Source: Cephalotrichum gorgonifer
Taxonomy: Eukaryota > Ascomycota > Sordariomycetes > Microascales > Microascaceae
Direction of reading: 5' to 3'
Length of the DNA: 64,000 nt
Assembly (NCBI GenBank): GCA_900312665.1
Contig: ONZQ02000001.1
Span: 746,954-810,953, forward strand
The translations under genes and the position numbers were made by a program. The notes under the pieces were generated by a model. It did not search any database. It was not told the DNA's origin and worked only from the letters and a program-made list of their open reading frames with translations. Shown one piece after another: positions 46,357 to 57,600 of this stretch (within the stretch, counting starts at the first letter, position 1; every line of letters begins with the position of its first letter).

Positions 46357-47088
46357 ATGAAGAGCTACGCTACCCTCGTCGCCCTCGCCCTCGCGGCCAC
46401 TGCCAACGCGGCCAAGTTCACCAACGTTGCCGTCAACCCCGAGCCTGGCAAGCCCTTCGAGCTTACCTGGTCTGACGCTCAGGGACCCGTCACCATCAAC
46501 TTGAAGAATGGCCCCTCGGGCAACCTCAAGACCGTCGAGACCCTCGCCTGTATGTATCCTCCCAATGCTTTGTCCCACTACGAGTTATCGGCAAGCACCC
46601 GTACTAATAAAGCTCCCCTGCAGCCGGTGTCACTGGCGACTCCACCACCATCACCCTCAACGCGGAAGATCTTCCCTCCGACACCTACGCCTTCGAGATC
46701 GTCGATAGCAGCGGCCCGAACTACAGTCTTCAGTTTGACTTCGAGGGTACCGGAACCGCCCCTTCGGTGACTGGCACGACTACTCCCTCTAGCACCGAGT
46801 CTCCTTCGTCCACTGTCACCACGGCCAAGTCGACGAGCTCTTCCAGCGAAACCGCTTCGGGTACTACGTCCGAGACCGCTAGCAGCACATCTTCGGAGCG
46901 TAAGTTAATTGTCGAATCGACGATGGTCCAACTAGGTTGCTAACCGCGTCTCGCTTCTTTTAGGTCCTAGCCGAACCTCTGATGCTGACCAGTCCGAGGA
47001 GACTGTTCCTGAGGACAACGGCTCTTCCAACCTTTCCCCTCTCGCTCTTATCTTCGTCACCGCTGCCGCCATGATGTACTTCAACTAA
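46357..47088 (+). CDS. GPI-anchored Ser/Thr-rich cell-wall protein, Kre9/Knh1-like domain
   Basis: Predicted 197-residue secreted protein; exons 46357..46549, 46624..46899 and 46964..47088. A signal peptide (MKSYATLVALALAATANA) is followed by one beta-rich domain, about residues 20-110, resembling the Kre9/Knh1 N-terminal domain family: FTNVAVNPEPGKPFELTWS, then ITLNAEDLPSDTYAFEIVDS. A Ser/Thr-rich, presumably O-mannosylated stalk of about 50 residues comes next. The end is NGSSNLSPLALIFVTAAAMMYFN, a GPI-attachment signal with a probable omega site in NGSS. Many filamentous fungi have several such proteins at the cell wall or plasma membrane; the family name comes from yeast proteins of beta-1,6-glucan assembly, and an enzymatic role has not been shown. 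Introns are 74 and 64 nt with TACTAAT and GCTAACC branches. Leader intron: see separate entry. Confidence 0.88.
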
Positions 47089-48424
47089 ACGGACTCCAAT
47101 GTATGGTTTTACGGAGGTAGCGATCGGAGATGGAACTCGGAGTTGTCCGCTGTGTCGGCGTCTCGGTTGGAAGAATGCGAACTTTTTACTAATGGATGGA
47201 ACAAGCCAGCCACCTGACTGGAAGTGTCCTGGGCTGTTTCGGAACCGGGCTCACAGCGGGTTTTTATTACTTCTTTAATTTTTTTGTTTGTTTCGAGTTG
47301 TGATGCATCCTGACCTTGCATGTATATACACACCCCGGGCGGTCGCAGTTGGGATTCTCGTGAGGGAAGGAGGGAAATGCACGACATTTATTCTACGATT
47401 CATGGCCACCGTTAAGACAGGCGATGTCTAGCTGCGTGTTTCGTGGTGTGGTTCCGGATCTGTGCGACGCGGCTCCGTGCATATACATGCTGGAGATGAG
47501 ATGCTCCAAGATCTGTCAGAAGTGCGTTACTGGCGACGACTCGTATGACAATGGAAATGATAGGCTCGATACAGCGGCCTACAAAGCCTCTGTCCCGGCT
47601 GCCCACAGGACTCCACAATCAACTGATGTTTAACGGAGCTGCGAGGTTACCAGTCGGCCCGTGCAGAGGGTACGCTCCCGAGTGAGTAGCTCGAAGAACG
47701 AGGATGTCTGGCACAGCCGTTGAAACGAAGATTTTGTTTCAATCGAGGGATCCCAGCTGGCACTTAGGAGAGAGGGAGGGCCGGCCGTCCGGGTGTTGTA
47801 GTATTGGGTGAACTGCCAACGAGGTTATCGATTATAAGACACCCGTCTAATAACTAACCACTTCCCCTGGCCAGCCACGGTTCTCCATTCTTTTGATATG
47901 ATTTTCAATTATTGTATTATTACTTTTTTTTCTTCTATCCGGCACTTTTCTGCTTGCGTAGATTAGGCTTCTATATGGTGTTCCACCGTTGGTTCCGACT
48001 TCCTTTTTTCATCCCGACCCTGTGCTTTTTTGCTTTCGGAGGAATTGGTGTCAAGTTGAAATATTCCTCCCCCCTCGCAACCAAAAAAACGCCAACAATG
48101 CTAAGGTTGTGAGGATGTGAGGATGTGAGGGTTGGGGGTTCAGCCCGTTAGTAGGGGGCAGTGGCGAGGGTGGATAGAGTGTAGAGTGTAGAGTGTAAGT
48201 ATGGCTTCCCTTCCCGGGGTGGCATATGTGGGAAGAGAAACGGGGGGTGTGGGAGGGAGACTAGGAGGCTCTGCTTCGTGGGCTTGGAGCAGCGGAGTGA
48301 GGGATTTCGAAGACGGTGGGATGTAACCCTGAGAGTAGGAGGGAGGACGAAAAGGGGGGGGGCGACGGATAGATCGGATCCCAACCGGCTGACCCGAGCC
48401 GACCTGACCTGGCCGAGTATCCGG
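47089..48424. other. Convergent 3' spacer
   Basis: The GPI-protein gene (plus) and the phosphatase gene (minus) end here. The stretch includes minisatellite-like sequence: GAGGATGTGAGGATGTGAGG at 48110-48129 and GTAGAGTGTAGAGTGTA at 48179-48197. No gene is seen. Confidence 0.5.
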
Positions 48425-49860
48425 TTACAAGCGGGCCTTTATGGGCGAGGTATTATCCTCGGAGACGACAGCGACGACGACGCAGATGTCGTCCACCTTG
48501 CCGCCGTCCCACCGCTCGTTGGGATAAGCAGCGTGCACCTCCTTGCCGAAGGGGCTCAGCGTCTTCTTGTCGAGGCTCGCGGCCCTCGCGGCGGAGGTGA
48601 TGGCCACGGCGAGGGCGCTCTGCAGCGTCCGGGCGGGCGGCTGTTCCGCGGCAGGAGTTGGAGTTGGAGGAGGAGGAGAGGGGGGTGTGGTCGTCGGCGC
48701 CGCGTCGTCGCGGAGGGACGGGGCTGGTGGGGCGGTGAAGCGCGAGAGGTCTGCGGCGGGGCGGATGTAACCCCCCTCGGCCATCTGCCACGCGCCGGCG
48801 GCGACCATGACGCGGCTGGCGATGTGCAGGACGTCCTGGTTGAATAGGTTGTCCCAGAGGCCGTCTGTGCCGAAGACGAGGACGTCGCCGTGCTGGAGGG
48901 ACTTGTGCGTCACGTCGGCGTCGCGGGGGAGGTCGCAGACGCCGCGGCCGCCGAAGGTGGTCATGCGCGTGAGGAGGGAGGGGGGGATGACGGAGAGCTG
49001 GAAGGGCGTGTTGAAGGCGTGGGTCTGCGGCTGCGAGTACGAGTGCACGCCGTTGAGGCGGAGGATGAGGTAGCCCGAGTCGCCTAGGTTGGCGGCGTCG
49101 AGGGTGCCGTCGGGGGAGAGGATTCCCACGCAGGCCGTGCTGCCGCCGGCGTGGATGCTCCGGTCGTGGAGCACGTCGCTGTAGCCCCTCTCCATGAGCC
49201 GCCGCGCCGATAGAGTCTCTCCGTTTCCGTTTCCGTTACCGCTCTTGTTCTTACACCCGTCCTCGGCCACCCGGGTCTGGGGGGGCTGCTGGTGATCGGG
49301 ATCGGCGACGCCGTGGTAGTACGCCCGCGCGGCCATGTAGTCGCAGAAGGCGTGGGAGAAGTCGGCCGGGTCGACGTTGGACTCGACCCAGCCGCCCACG
49401 CCATCCGTCACGCCGAGCGCGACGGCCCCCGTGTCGCCGACCCTGCTGACGAAGAAGGCGTCGTGGCCGCTCTGCGGGCGCGACCGCTTGGACTTCTTCG
49501 CGCGCTGGACCCGGTGGTAGGGGTTGTACTGGTAGACGTGGGTCGCGGGGTCGTAGGGGAGGCCCTTGCCGATGAAGGAGGCGGCGACGTCGTAGGAGAA
49601 CCGCGGCTTGGGCGCCATCGGGGGCCGCCCGGCGCCGGGGCCGGTGCCGGTCGTGACGTAGGGGTGGCGCGGGGCCGGGGCGTGGTTGGGGGCTGTCGGG
49701 CGGATGTGGGAGGAGAGGCGGGCTTTGAATCCGGTGGGCAGAAAGTTAGTACGGGATGTAAACTTCATGTTAAAGGGGGTTCAGGTTGGGAGGTGGGTTT
49801 CGTACCTTGCGAACCCTGACGACAGGACGCTCTCACGACCTTTGGAGCAAGTGCGGCCAT
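48425..49860 (-). CDS. PTC7: PP2C-family protein phosphatase, PTC7 type
   Basis: Predicted 450-residue Mn/Mg-dependent Ser/Thr phosphatase; exons 49860..49806 and 49722..48425. The 83-nt intron has GTACGA donor, perfect TACTAAC branch and AAG acceptor; phase 1 is kept. The N-terminus MAALAPKVVRASCRQGSQARLSSHIRP is basic and lacks acidic residues, as in mitochondrial presequences. PP2C motifs: SGHDAFFVS, LGVTDGVGGWVESNVDP, GGSTACVGIL, AANLGDSGYL, LVFGTDGLWDNLFNQDV and DDICVVVAVV, with the metal-binding Asp residues retained. Yeast Ptc7 dephosphorylates the coenzyme Q protein Coq7 and other mitochondrial proteins. The catalytic region carries a Pro/Thr-rich insert around TPPSPPPPTPTPA. An in-frame ATG at 49768, inside the intron, would give a different N-terminus (447 residues) if the intron is kept; see findings. 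Confidence 0.9.
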
Positions 49861-51022
49861 AACCAGGAGCTCCGTGGGGGGGCTTCCTTTGTGATCGCCT
49901 CTACTCGCGATGCAGACGCGCAGGAAACGTTTCGCGGGAGCTCTTAAGACGACTGGACGGGAGCTTGGGGTATCGAGCTAGCGTAGATGTATGCGAACCG
50001 GGGGCTCCGAATTAATATCGAATAGTGCCAACGATACGACTTTTCAAAAGACAGAGAAGAGAAAGGGAGAATGTTGGAATGGATCTACGCTCTTCCTAGG
50101 TAAGGGGGCGTGCCGATGCCAAGCGCGTTGGTTTGGTGGGCGAGAGACACGATTCGTTGGCGATTATGCATAATTGGCCAATCTGTACCTTTTTTTTCTT
50201 TGCATGAGTGGGTGGTGGGGAGCGCTGATTGGAACGCAGACTTCAAGCATGACATAATTACTTTTTACAGAGTACCTAGTACAGAAGATCTTCTTGGAAG
50301 TAATTGCCAGCCGTTGTCAGGTGAAATAAGTGTCGTGAAGTCTGGCAGGTGTCCCCGCCAAGCCCTGCTTCAGAAGTCGGAACTTAACGGGGTGCTCGGG
50401 ACCCGGAGCAATGCTCCACGGAAGTCGTTATGGGGTAGTAAAATATTAGCGGAGCCTCGGTACTTACGTCGGGTCGGTTTGCCCTTGAACCTCTTGAGAT
50501 TCCAGTGTTTCTTATGTACGCCTTTGCTGATATAGCTAATCAATTGAGAAAGGCCGAGCCTGGGCCCAAGGAGAGAGCCGAAGCAAGACGGCCAATTTGC
50601 ACTTGCTTGTTCATGTCACTCATGATGTTGGTTGCACGAGTTAGTATCGCTTTGAAGCGGAAGGGCGACACGTGCTATGAAGCGTTTCCCGTTCCTCATC
50701 CCCGAAGCCGATATGACTAAGCCACCTACACAATTGTCATTTACAATGAGCGCTCGCTGATTGGTCGCCGACTGGGGAGACCTCCAGTAGCCGAGGTGGA
50801 CGGACAAAGCCCGAAATGTCTCTGTAGGGGAGCACCGGCCAAAACGTCAACCTCGAAAATTCCCCGTTGAACAGGTTGTCCGACAATCCCGTCCAAACGA
50901 CGAACATCTCGCGCCCCCCGCCAACGTTCCTCTTGCGCCCAATCGAGCTTTGAAAGCCTCCGGATATCAAATCCTTTTCTTTTTTCCTTTTGTCCCTTCT
51001 CGTGAAACCCCGTTCGCCCACA
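49861..51022. other. Divergent promoter region of PTC7 and SDH2
   Basis: The 1.16 kb between two divergent start codons holds both promoters. No gene is supported. The last 80 bases have a C/T-rich leader (CCTTTTCTTTTTTCCTTTTG) before the SDH2 start. Confidence 0.5.
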
Positions 51023-52111
51023 ATGGCGGCCCTCCGCACCACGACGTCCCGCCTCCTCGGCTCCTCCCTCGCCGCCGCCGGCCGCTGCTCTCCCCTCCGC
51101 CCGGCCACCTCCGCCTTCGCGCGCTCCATGGCGACGGTCAGCGACGCCCCAAGCCCCGAGACCAAGCCGGCCCCGCGGATCAAGAAGTTCCAGGTCTACC
51201 GCTGGGACCCCAACAACGCGACGGAGAAGGCGAAGCTGCAGGACTTCGAGCTGGACCTGAACGAGACGGGGGAGATGGTGCTCGACGCGCTGTTCAAGAT
51301 CAAGGACGAGCAGGACCCGTCGCTCGTCTTCAGGAGAAGCTGCAGGGAGGGCATCTGCGGGAGCTGCGCCATGAACATCAACGGACAGAACCACCTCGCG
51401 TGTCTCTGTATGTCTTTCCTGAATCCCCTCGTCTTCTTTCTCCCTTTCTCTCTCTCTCGCCCCCTAGTATATGTTTGATGGGAAGTAGTGACGATTGCTA
51501 ACGCCCCCCTGTGCGATTTGTAGGCCGCATTCCTGACGATGACAAGCCCGTCAAGATCTACCCCCTCCCCCACACCTACGTCGTCAGGGATCTCGTCCCC
51601 GACCTCACCCACTTCTACGCCCAGCTCAAGTCCGTCAAGCCGACCCTAATACGCGATACCCCCTCCCCAGATGTACGTTTTCCCCGAATTCAACAGTCCT
51701 CGCCTTGACAATCCCCTCGCCCTTCTTCCCCCTCCTTAACCCAATTGAAAGCTGGCGCTGACCTCCCCTCTCCCACACCCATAGGGCAAGGAATACCGCC
51801 AGTCGATCGAAGAGCGCCACAAGCTCGACGGCCTAGATGAGTGCGTCCTCTGCGCCTGCTGCTCCACCTCGTGCCCCTCGTACTGGTGGAACTCGGAGGA
51901 GTACCTTGGCCCCGCCGTCCTCCTCCAGTCCTACCGCTGGCTCGCCGACTCCCGCGACGAGCGCGGACCCCAGCGTCTCGCGGCCCTCAACGACTCCATG
52001 GCCCTCTACCGCTGCCACACCATCCTCAACTGCACCCGGGCCTGCCCCAAGGGCCTGAACCCGGGCCTCGCCATCGCCAACATCAAGAAGGAGCTCGCGC
52101 TCTCCAACTAA
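51023..52111 (+). CDS. SDH2: Succinate dehydrogenase iron-sulfur subunit
   Basis: Predicted 286-residue subunit of mitochondrial complex II; exons 51023..51407, 51524..51672 and 51785..52111. It passes electrons from the flavoprotein subunit to ubiquinone. An Arg/Ser-rich presequence of about 36 residues ends near ARSMAT. The [2Fe-2S] ligands are Cys107, 112, 115 and 127 (SCREGICGSC..LACLC). The motif CVLCACCSTSCP (198-209) and CHTILNCTRACPKG (255-268) supply the [4Fe-4S] cluster (Cys198, 201, 204, 265) and the [3Fe-4S] cluster (Cys208, 255, 261). VKIYPLPHTYVV and the quinone-site WW pair at 212-213 are conserved. Length and motifs are normal. Introns are 116 and 112 nt; the first has a GCTAACG branch. 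The gene shares its promoter region with the PTC7-type phosphatase. Confidence 0.97.
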
Positions 52112-53273
52112 ACGGAGGGCGCGGGCGTTTGGTAGCCGAGGGAACACGGCTTTTGGGGGAGGGGGTATCCTTCCACCCTCGTCGCCCAACATGGGTAGAT
52201 AGCCTATCGGGTGTCTTGTCCGATCGACTTGTTCCCTCCCAACCATAGCCCCGACCCCCAATTCATTCCGTGATCCCTCGTGCTCACGGAACGACAAGGG
52301 GGGGATCCAAACCTAAGCAGCGGGGTTAAAAACACACCCCCAAAAACATATCGCTAACAATTACCGTTATCGTTTTTGCTTGGCTGCCCACTCATAGCAT
52401 TGGGAGGGAGATTAGGAGAGTGGCTGAGAGAGAGAGAGAAGGGGAGGGGATAGCAGAGAAAGTTAGGGAGGAAGGGGAAGAGTTCCTACAAAACGCTTTT
52501 CCCTTTTGTAGGAGCTAGAAATATCTTTTTTTTTTATGTCGTCGTCTTCGCTGTAAAAAGTGGCTTTTTTTTGTGTAGAATCAGTCTGAATATATAAAAA
52601 ACAAAGAAAATGTAAATCACTCTTTCTACTTTGGTGGCCGTGGGTGGGCGGTGGGAAAACCTCAGTATGAACACTACGTTGCTACATACAGCTAACCATG
52701 CTGAAAGGTCGTCCCATATTATATAGTATCGTATGATGCTCTCCCCGGCCTCGTGCCATTCCCCCGTCGTCCGTCCCACAACTCCTCCTGTCATCCGAAA
52801 TACTTAACTTGTACGGATAGGCTTTAAGCGAAGCAGAAAGGGGACAGATGTAACGGCGATTCCTACTTACTACCCAACAAGTCGTACGCAATCGTATACA
52901 ATACACTCGGACGATGCCCGCTATAAACTATTTTTTCGCACTTCCACAGCCCCAAGAGCAGCTATGTCCCACCTGCCTTCGTCCCCCACTTTCCCCTGCC
53001 ACCCAGCCAATTCCTGCCCGATGGACCCCTCTCATCCAGCTTCTCGTAGAAAAGGAAAAAAAAAAGAAAGGAACAAGAAAGGAAAAAAAAACACGGATAT
53101 CATAATAGTACATGCAGAGCCGCTCCATGCTTGAAACTCGCTATTCCCGCCGATGCTGTCCAAACAAAAAGAATGATTGTCGAAAAAAGGGTTGAGGAGT
53201 TCCGAGCCAAGCATGGCCCACGGCAATGTGAGGGCTAGAGGGCAGTATGGCCAGCCAGGGCGTTGTTTTTTTC
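52112..53273. other. Convergent 3' spacer
   Basis: SDH2 (plus) and the SDR gene (minus) end here. The bases hold 3' untranslated regions, a GA-repeat near 52423-52440, poly-T/poly-A tracts and no coding frame of interest. Confidence 0.5.
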
Positions 53274-54664
53274 TCATGGCCACCAATTCATCCTCCTGTA
53301 GCTCTCAATCACCTCCTCGAGGAGCTCCTTGGTTAAGGCAGGCTTCTCGTACTTGAACCCCACCACCTCCTCGAATCGGCTTCCGTCCATGCTTAGGTCC
53401 GTATCCTTGAGCAGTTCCTTCTCCATGAAAGGAGTCAGCGGGCCGGGGCGAGTGATGCCGGCCTCCTCCAACATGGTACCCCACGGGCCCAACAGCTCGT
53501 CGTTGACATCATCAACCACGCTGTCCATGTTCAGGCGGGCGAAGGTGCTGATAACCTGGCCCTGGAAGCCGGTCTCGATACCGAAGATCTCGGCGACAAG
53601 GTCGGCCATGGTTCCCTGGGTGGTCACACCACGGTCAACGATGTTAAAGGTCGGGACCGGACCCATCGTGGCGCTGTCCCAGTTGGCCTTCCCCGAATCA
53701 TACCAGACCGCCACGTCCCATAAAGCGCGAGTGACGTCGTCGATGTGGACAGTGTTAGTCCGAAGGCCCTTAGTCCAGAGCCACTTCATCTCGGACTCAA
53801 GATACTTGTAGACGCGAGCCATGCAGAGGCCGGTGGCGACCCATTGAGACGCATAGGGCCCGTAGACATGAGCCAGCCGCATAATGACCAGGTTCAGGCT
53901 AACGAAGAGGGGAAATGCATTAGTATATCGCATGACAGGGGGGCAGGGCGGGGTCACCGAGGCCCAAGAGTGAGAACTCACCCTTCGATCTTGGCCAGCT
54001 CCTCCTCAGCCTGGAGCTTAAAGACGGCGATTTTGCTCCATGGCTTGAGCTTGTCCTGCTCCTTGCTTGGCGTCGAGTCCGACTTGTAGACCATTCCAGT
54101 ACTGAGCTCGACGAAGGCCTTGACCTTGCGCTTCGCGGCCTCCTTGCCTAGAGCGATCGACAGGTCACGGGATCGTATTCTGTAGACTTCGTCCTCCTGA
54201 GAGTACCTCGTCTCTCCACCACAGTTGAAGACATAGTCCCATGTCTTTCCGTCGGCGCGGCCGAATACTCGCTCCAAGGCCTCTAGAAACCACAGCGTTG
54301 TCAGACTTGGGTCCCGCATTATGATAGAACATGCATTACAAGGTCACGTCGGCGCCCTGTAGTTCCGGGTCCGCGATAGCACATGGCGGGGCAGGCATGA
54401 ATGAACGAAAAGAAAAAAAAAGCATAGTGTGGTCTACCCCGCGAAGAGATATATATACGTACGTTCTCTGCTGGCATCGGCCTGCACAAACTTGTCGTCC
54501 GAACACGCAGACTTGAACTCGGCAGGTAACCAGGCAAGCTGGGGGAGGACCTTGTCGACGAGACGGACCTCGGAGGCGAGATTGTTCTTCTCGATATGGA
54601 GGGCCAGGAAGCGTCCGATATAGCCCAGCCCTCCGATGATCAGAACCGAGGGCTTTTCCGCCAT
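53274..54664 (-). CDS. Extended SDR-fold NAD-dependent epimerase-like protein
   Basis: Predicted 375-residue protein; exons 54664..54463, 54282..53982 and 53898..53274. The N-terminal IIGGLGYIGRFLALHI is a Rossmann GxxGxxG NAD(P)-binding motif. WDYVFNCGGETRYSQ, VELSTGMVY and IMRLAHVYGPY are family blocks of extended short-chain dehydrogenase/reductases of the sugar-nucleotide epimerase type, and RTNTVHIDDVTRA is another. The catalytic Ser/Thr is present in STGMVY. The expected Tyr of Y-x3-K is replaced: the segment reads IAVFK, with Ile four residues before Lys. Fungal relatives are widespread but uncharacterised; I cannot name a substrate, and the loss of Tyr suggests a modified or non-catalytic role. 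Introns are 180 and 83 nt. Donors GTACGT and GTGAGT and acceptor TAG fit, and phases close. Confidence 0.85.
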
Positions 54665-57600
54665 GGTAGTTATCGGGTGTTGGGGACGGGATTACGAGCA
54701 AGTAGGGTGGTGTCTGGCGCTAAAAACAAGGCGGGAGGGAGCGCGGGGTTATCAATCTCCGCTCCGACGGGTGTTCCGGGAAAGGCGCTCGTGAGTGAGG
54801 GGTGAGAGGTCGTGAAACGCGCCACAGGCAGACCGGTGGCGGAGTCGTGGGAGATGGGAGGTGGGATCGATCGAGCAGTAAGCCGGTCGGAGAGGCTGCC
54901 GAGCGTTTATAAGCCGGAAAACCGGTTAGGAGTAGCAGTGGTGGGCAAGAAGCTATTGCAGGGCGGCTAGACTAGTTGCGGACTACGACTGGGAAAGGGT
55001 GCGGAGTTGCGGCTGGCACACTAGTTCGATGTTTCGACATTCGAGAGAGAGGTGGCAGGTGGCAGATAGCTAGTAGAGAGAGCCCTCTTTTCACCTCGGG
55101 TCGGAAGGGATGACTGAGGGAATGCTGAGAGAGTGCAAGGGCGCAGAAGAGGTCAAGACAGACAGAATTGGAAGTGGCCGAGAGGGGGAAGAAGTTGCTT
55201 GCCGGGGTAATGTACAAGTAGTAAGAGTGGGTTCGAGGGGTAATCCCAATGGATGGGAATTATGCAGGATCAAAAGAGGCACTCCTCCGTCCGAATACGT
55301 GGGGCATTATGTAGTGTGCATTATAATGTAATATCCATGTTGCTATTCCGCATTTCTGAGGTACCAATGCCAAAGTACTCGGGTCCTGTGTCCCTCCACA
55401 TTTGAAGGCGCCGGCGGCGCATGAGGGTCCCAGGGGTTCCCTGTGCCTTCCCCCTGTCCCGTCAGGGGCGGTGTCCCTGGGTGTCCCTGCGCACCTGGTT
55501 TAAGATACGGGGAAAGAAGCCAGGGATTATTAGCATGAACACGGGCAGCCGCGACCGAGGGCGCACGCACGTCCACTGCCCGCCACTGCCACTGCCACTT
55601 CCACCGCTTTCATGGGAGGGCTCGAGTAAGAGTAAGGATTATTCGTAATTGTAATGCGACCTCCAGGGTACGAGCACGAGCACGAGCACCCCACAGACGC
55701 AGACGGGAGAGGATGGAAGATCACTTCACCGTTCCGTCTGACGTGTGGACGCCACCCTGTTCCGCGAATACAGAGTACTGGCTCAGCTGCGTAATATAAA
55801 ATATGAAATAAAAGCTTAGGTGGTTGGGATTTCGAGAAGCATGGAGTGTGCGTGTAGTGGAGTGTACAAGTGTTTGAGCTTTAATGACGATAGGTTGGTT
55901 GCCTCCTCTCCTCATGCAAGTACAAGTACGTAGAAGAGCCTGCCCCGCAATCAATACCTACTCGTAGGTCAGACCTGCGTAGCTGGGCCGTAGCTTCGCC
56001 GTAGCTAGCAACCCGCGTGCCTCGCAAAGTCCCAAGCTAATAATACTAGCTACGAGAAGGTGGAGTGGGGTGGTCAATCCAACTTCATACTACTCGTACT
56101 CGTTTGTATACATTATATCAGGCTCTTGCTTAAGCCCCGCTCTGCACCCTTGTACAGGTTCATGTTATCCGGAATAACCTCCTCTCTCTCCTTTCCAGTA
56201 ATGTGTTACAAGTAACACTCTATTCTGTGCTTGTACAAACAAGTATGCTTCGCACTCTGTCAACGGGGATGGAAGCAGCGGAGCAGACGATTGCGAGTAA
56301 AAGGGTCGTAAGGTGCGGAGGAAACGAAAAGGCGAAAGTACAGGTCAACTGGTTATGGGTACAAGAAATACTTCCACGCTGTGTGCTCGCTCGTATGCAC
56401 CTGCCTGCCTTGCTTCACTCGGTGTTGCCTGATCTCATGTGGCGATGGCCCTGGTTCACTTATCCATTATCAGTATCGGCTGCTGGCTGGTAGTTACCTG
56501 CCATGGTCAGCTCTATACACACTAATATATGGAAGGAACTATCCACTCCATACCACACAATCGCGAGCAGCCCTCAGCAGCTTAAGTATGGATTAGGCAG
56601 GTTCAGTTTGAGCCAGGCGGACATGGGCCCTTTAGGTCAATATAGAGGCGATCTCCCGAACACGAGTTAGAACTCTACCGTTGTTGATGCTAGTTATGGT
56701 TGCAGCAGCAGGTCGAGCAATGATCAACAACACGCTGGATGATATATCTGTCGACGGCGGGGACAGACTGTTAGAGCTGTCCTTTGATGTCAAGTACGGA
56801 GTACAAGTAAGTCTATCCTGGCCCCGAGTTTGGTCCGGAATTGCACAAGTCAGCCACGCAATGGGCTACTGATTCTCCAAGACGTATATAAGTACATCCG
56901 TACGAAGGGTTCAAGCAGTGGCGGTGAGGTCTCCACTCGATCTTATTGCACGACTTGGATGCTGGTGCAGTGGGGGGGGGTAATAAGATCGTCGCCGGAT
57001 GACATGGTGCGGGGCAATGGAACCTTGTACGACGGCAAGTACTCGTCGGCGGTGGATGTGTGAATGGCGCCGCGCCGCGTTAGTCGGGAATGAATGTGGG
57101 ATACAAGTAAGTAAAGGGGATGAGGATAGCTCAAAGGGGTGGTAAAGTATTCGGTCCGTCCCCCTTCTCTACTAACATACGTGGGAGGGATATTACTTGT
57201 ACAGGGAAACCCCGCGCTCGTCGTCGCTGTTCGAGCAAGGCCCGCCCACTCAATTATTTCCCCGGCAACCGACAGACAAAAGAAGTCAACCAAAGCTACT
57301 CCGTCTTGCGCTACCTATCCACTAAAAGCTTGGGTCCGGTCTCCAACACCGTACTAGTGTACTCATCCAAGATCTTGTGAACATTGCAAGCATCGACGCG
57401 GGTCTACTTGCGATATGGGCTGGGCTCCGTTTACCAAGGTCAGCATGAGGACTTCACGGAACGAACGACCAGCCAGTCATTAATAATAATAATCCATCCC
57501 GAATCGGATCGGGGTGGTGTGGACCAGGGGGTGCGCTGGTGGCTTGGCTAGGCTTGACCAGGGTTGGTTGGTGGTTGGGAGAGAAGGTCCACAGGTAGCA

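Noticed and set aside
46139..46360. 73-codon upstream frame as an independent small gene
   Set aside because: Its first ATG is part of the GTATGT splice donor of a predicted leader intron, and the peptide has no recognisable features.
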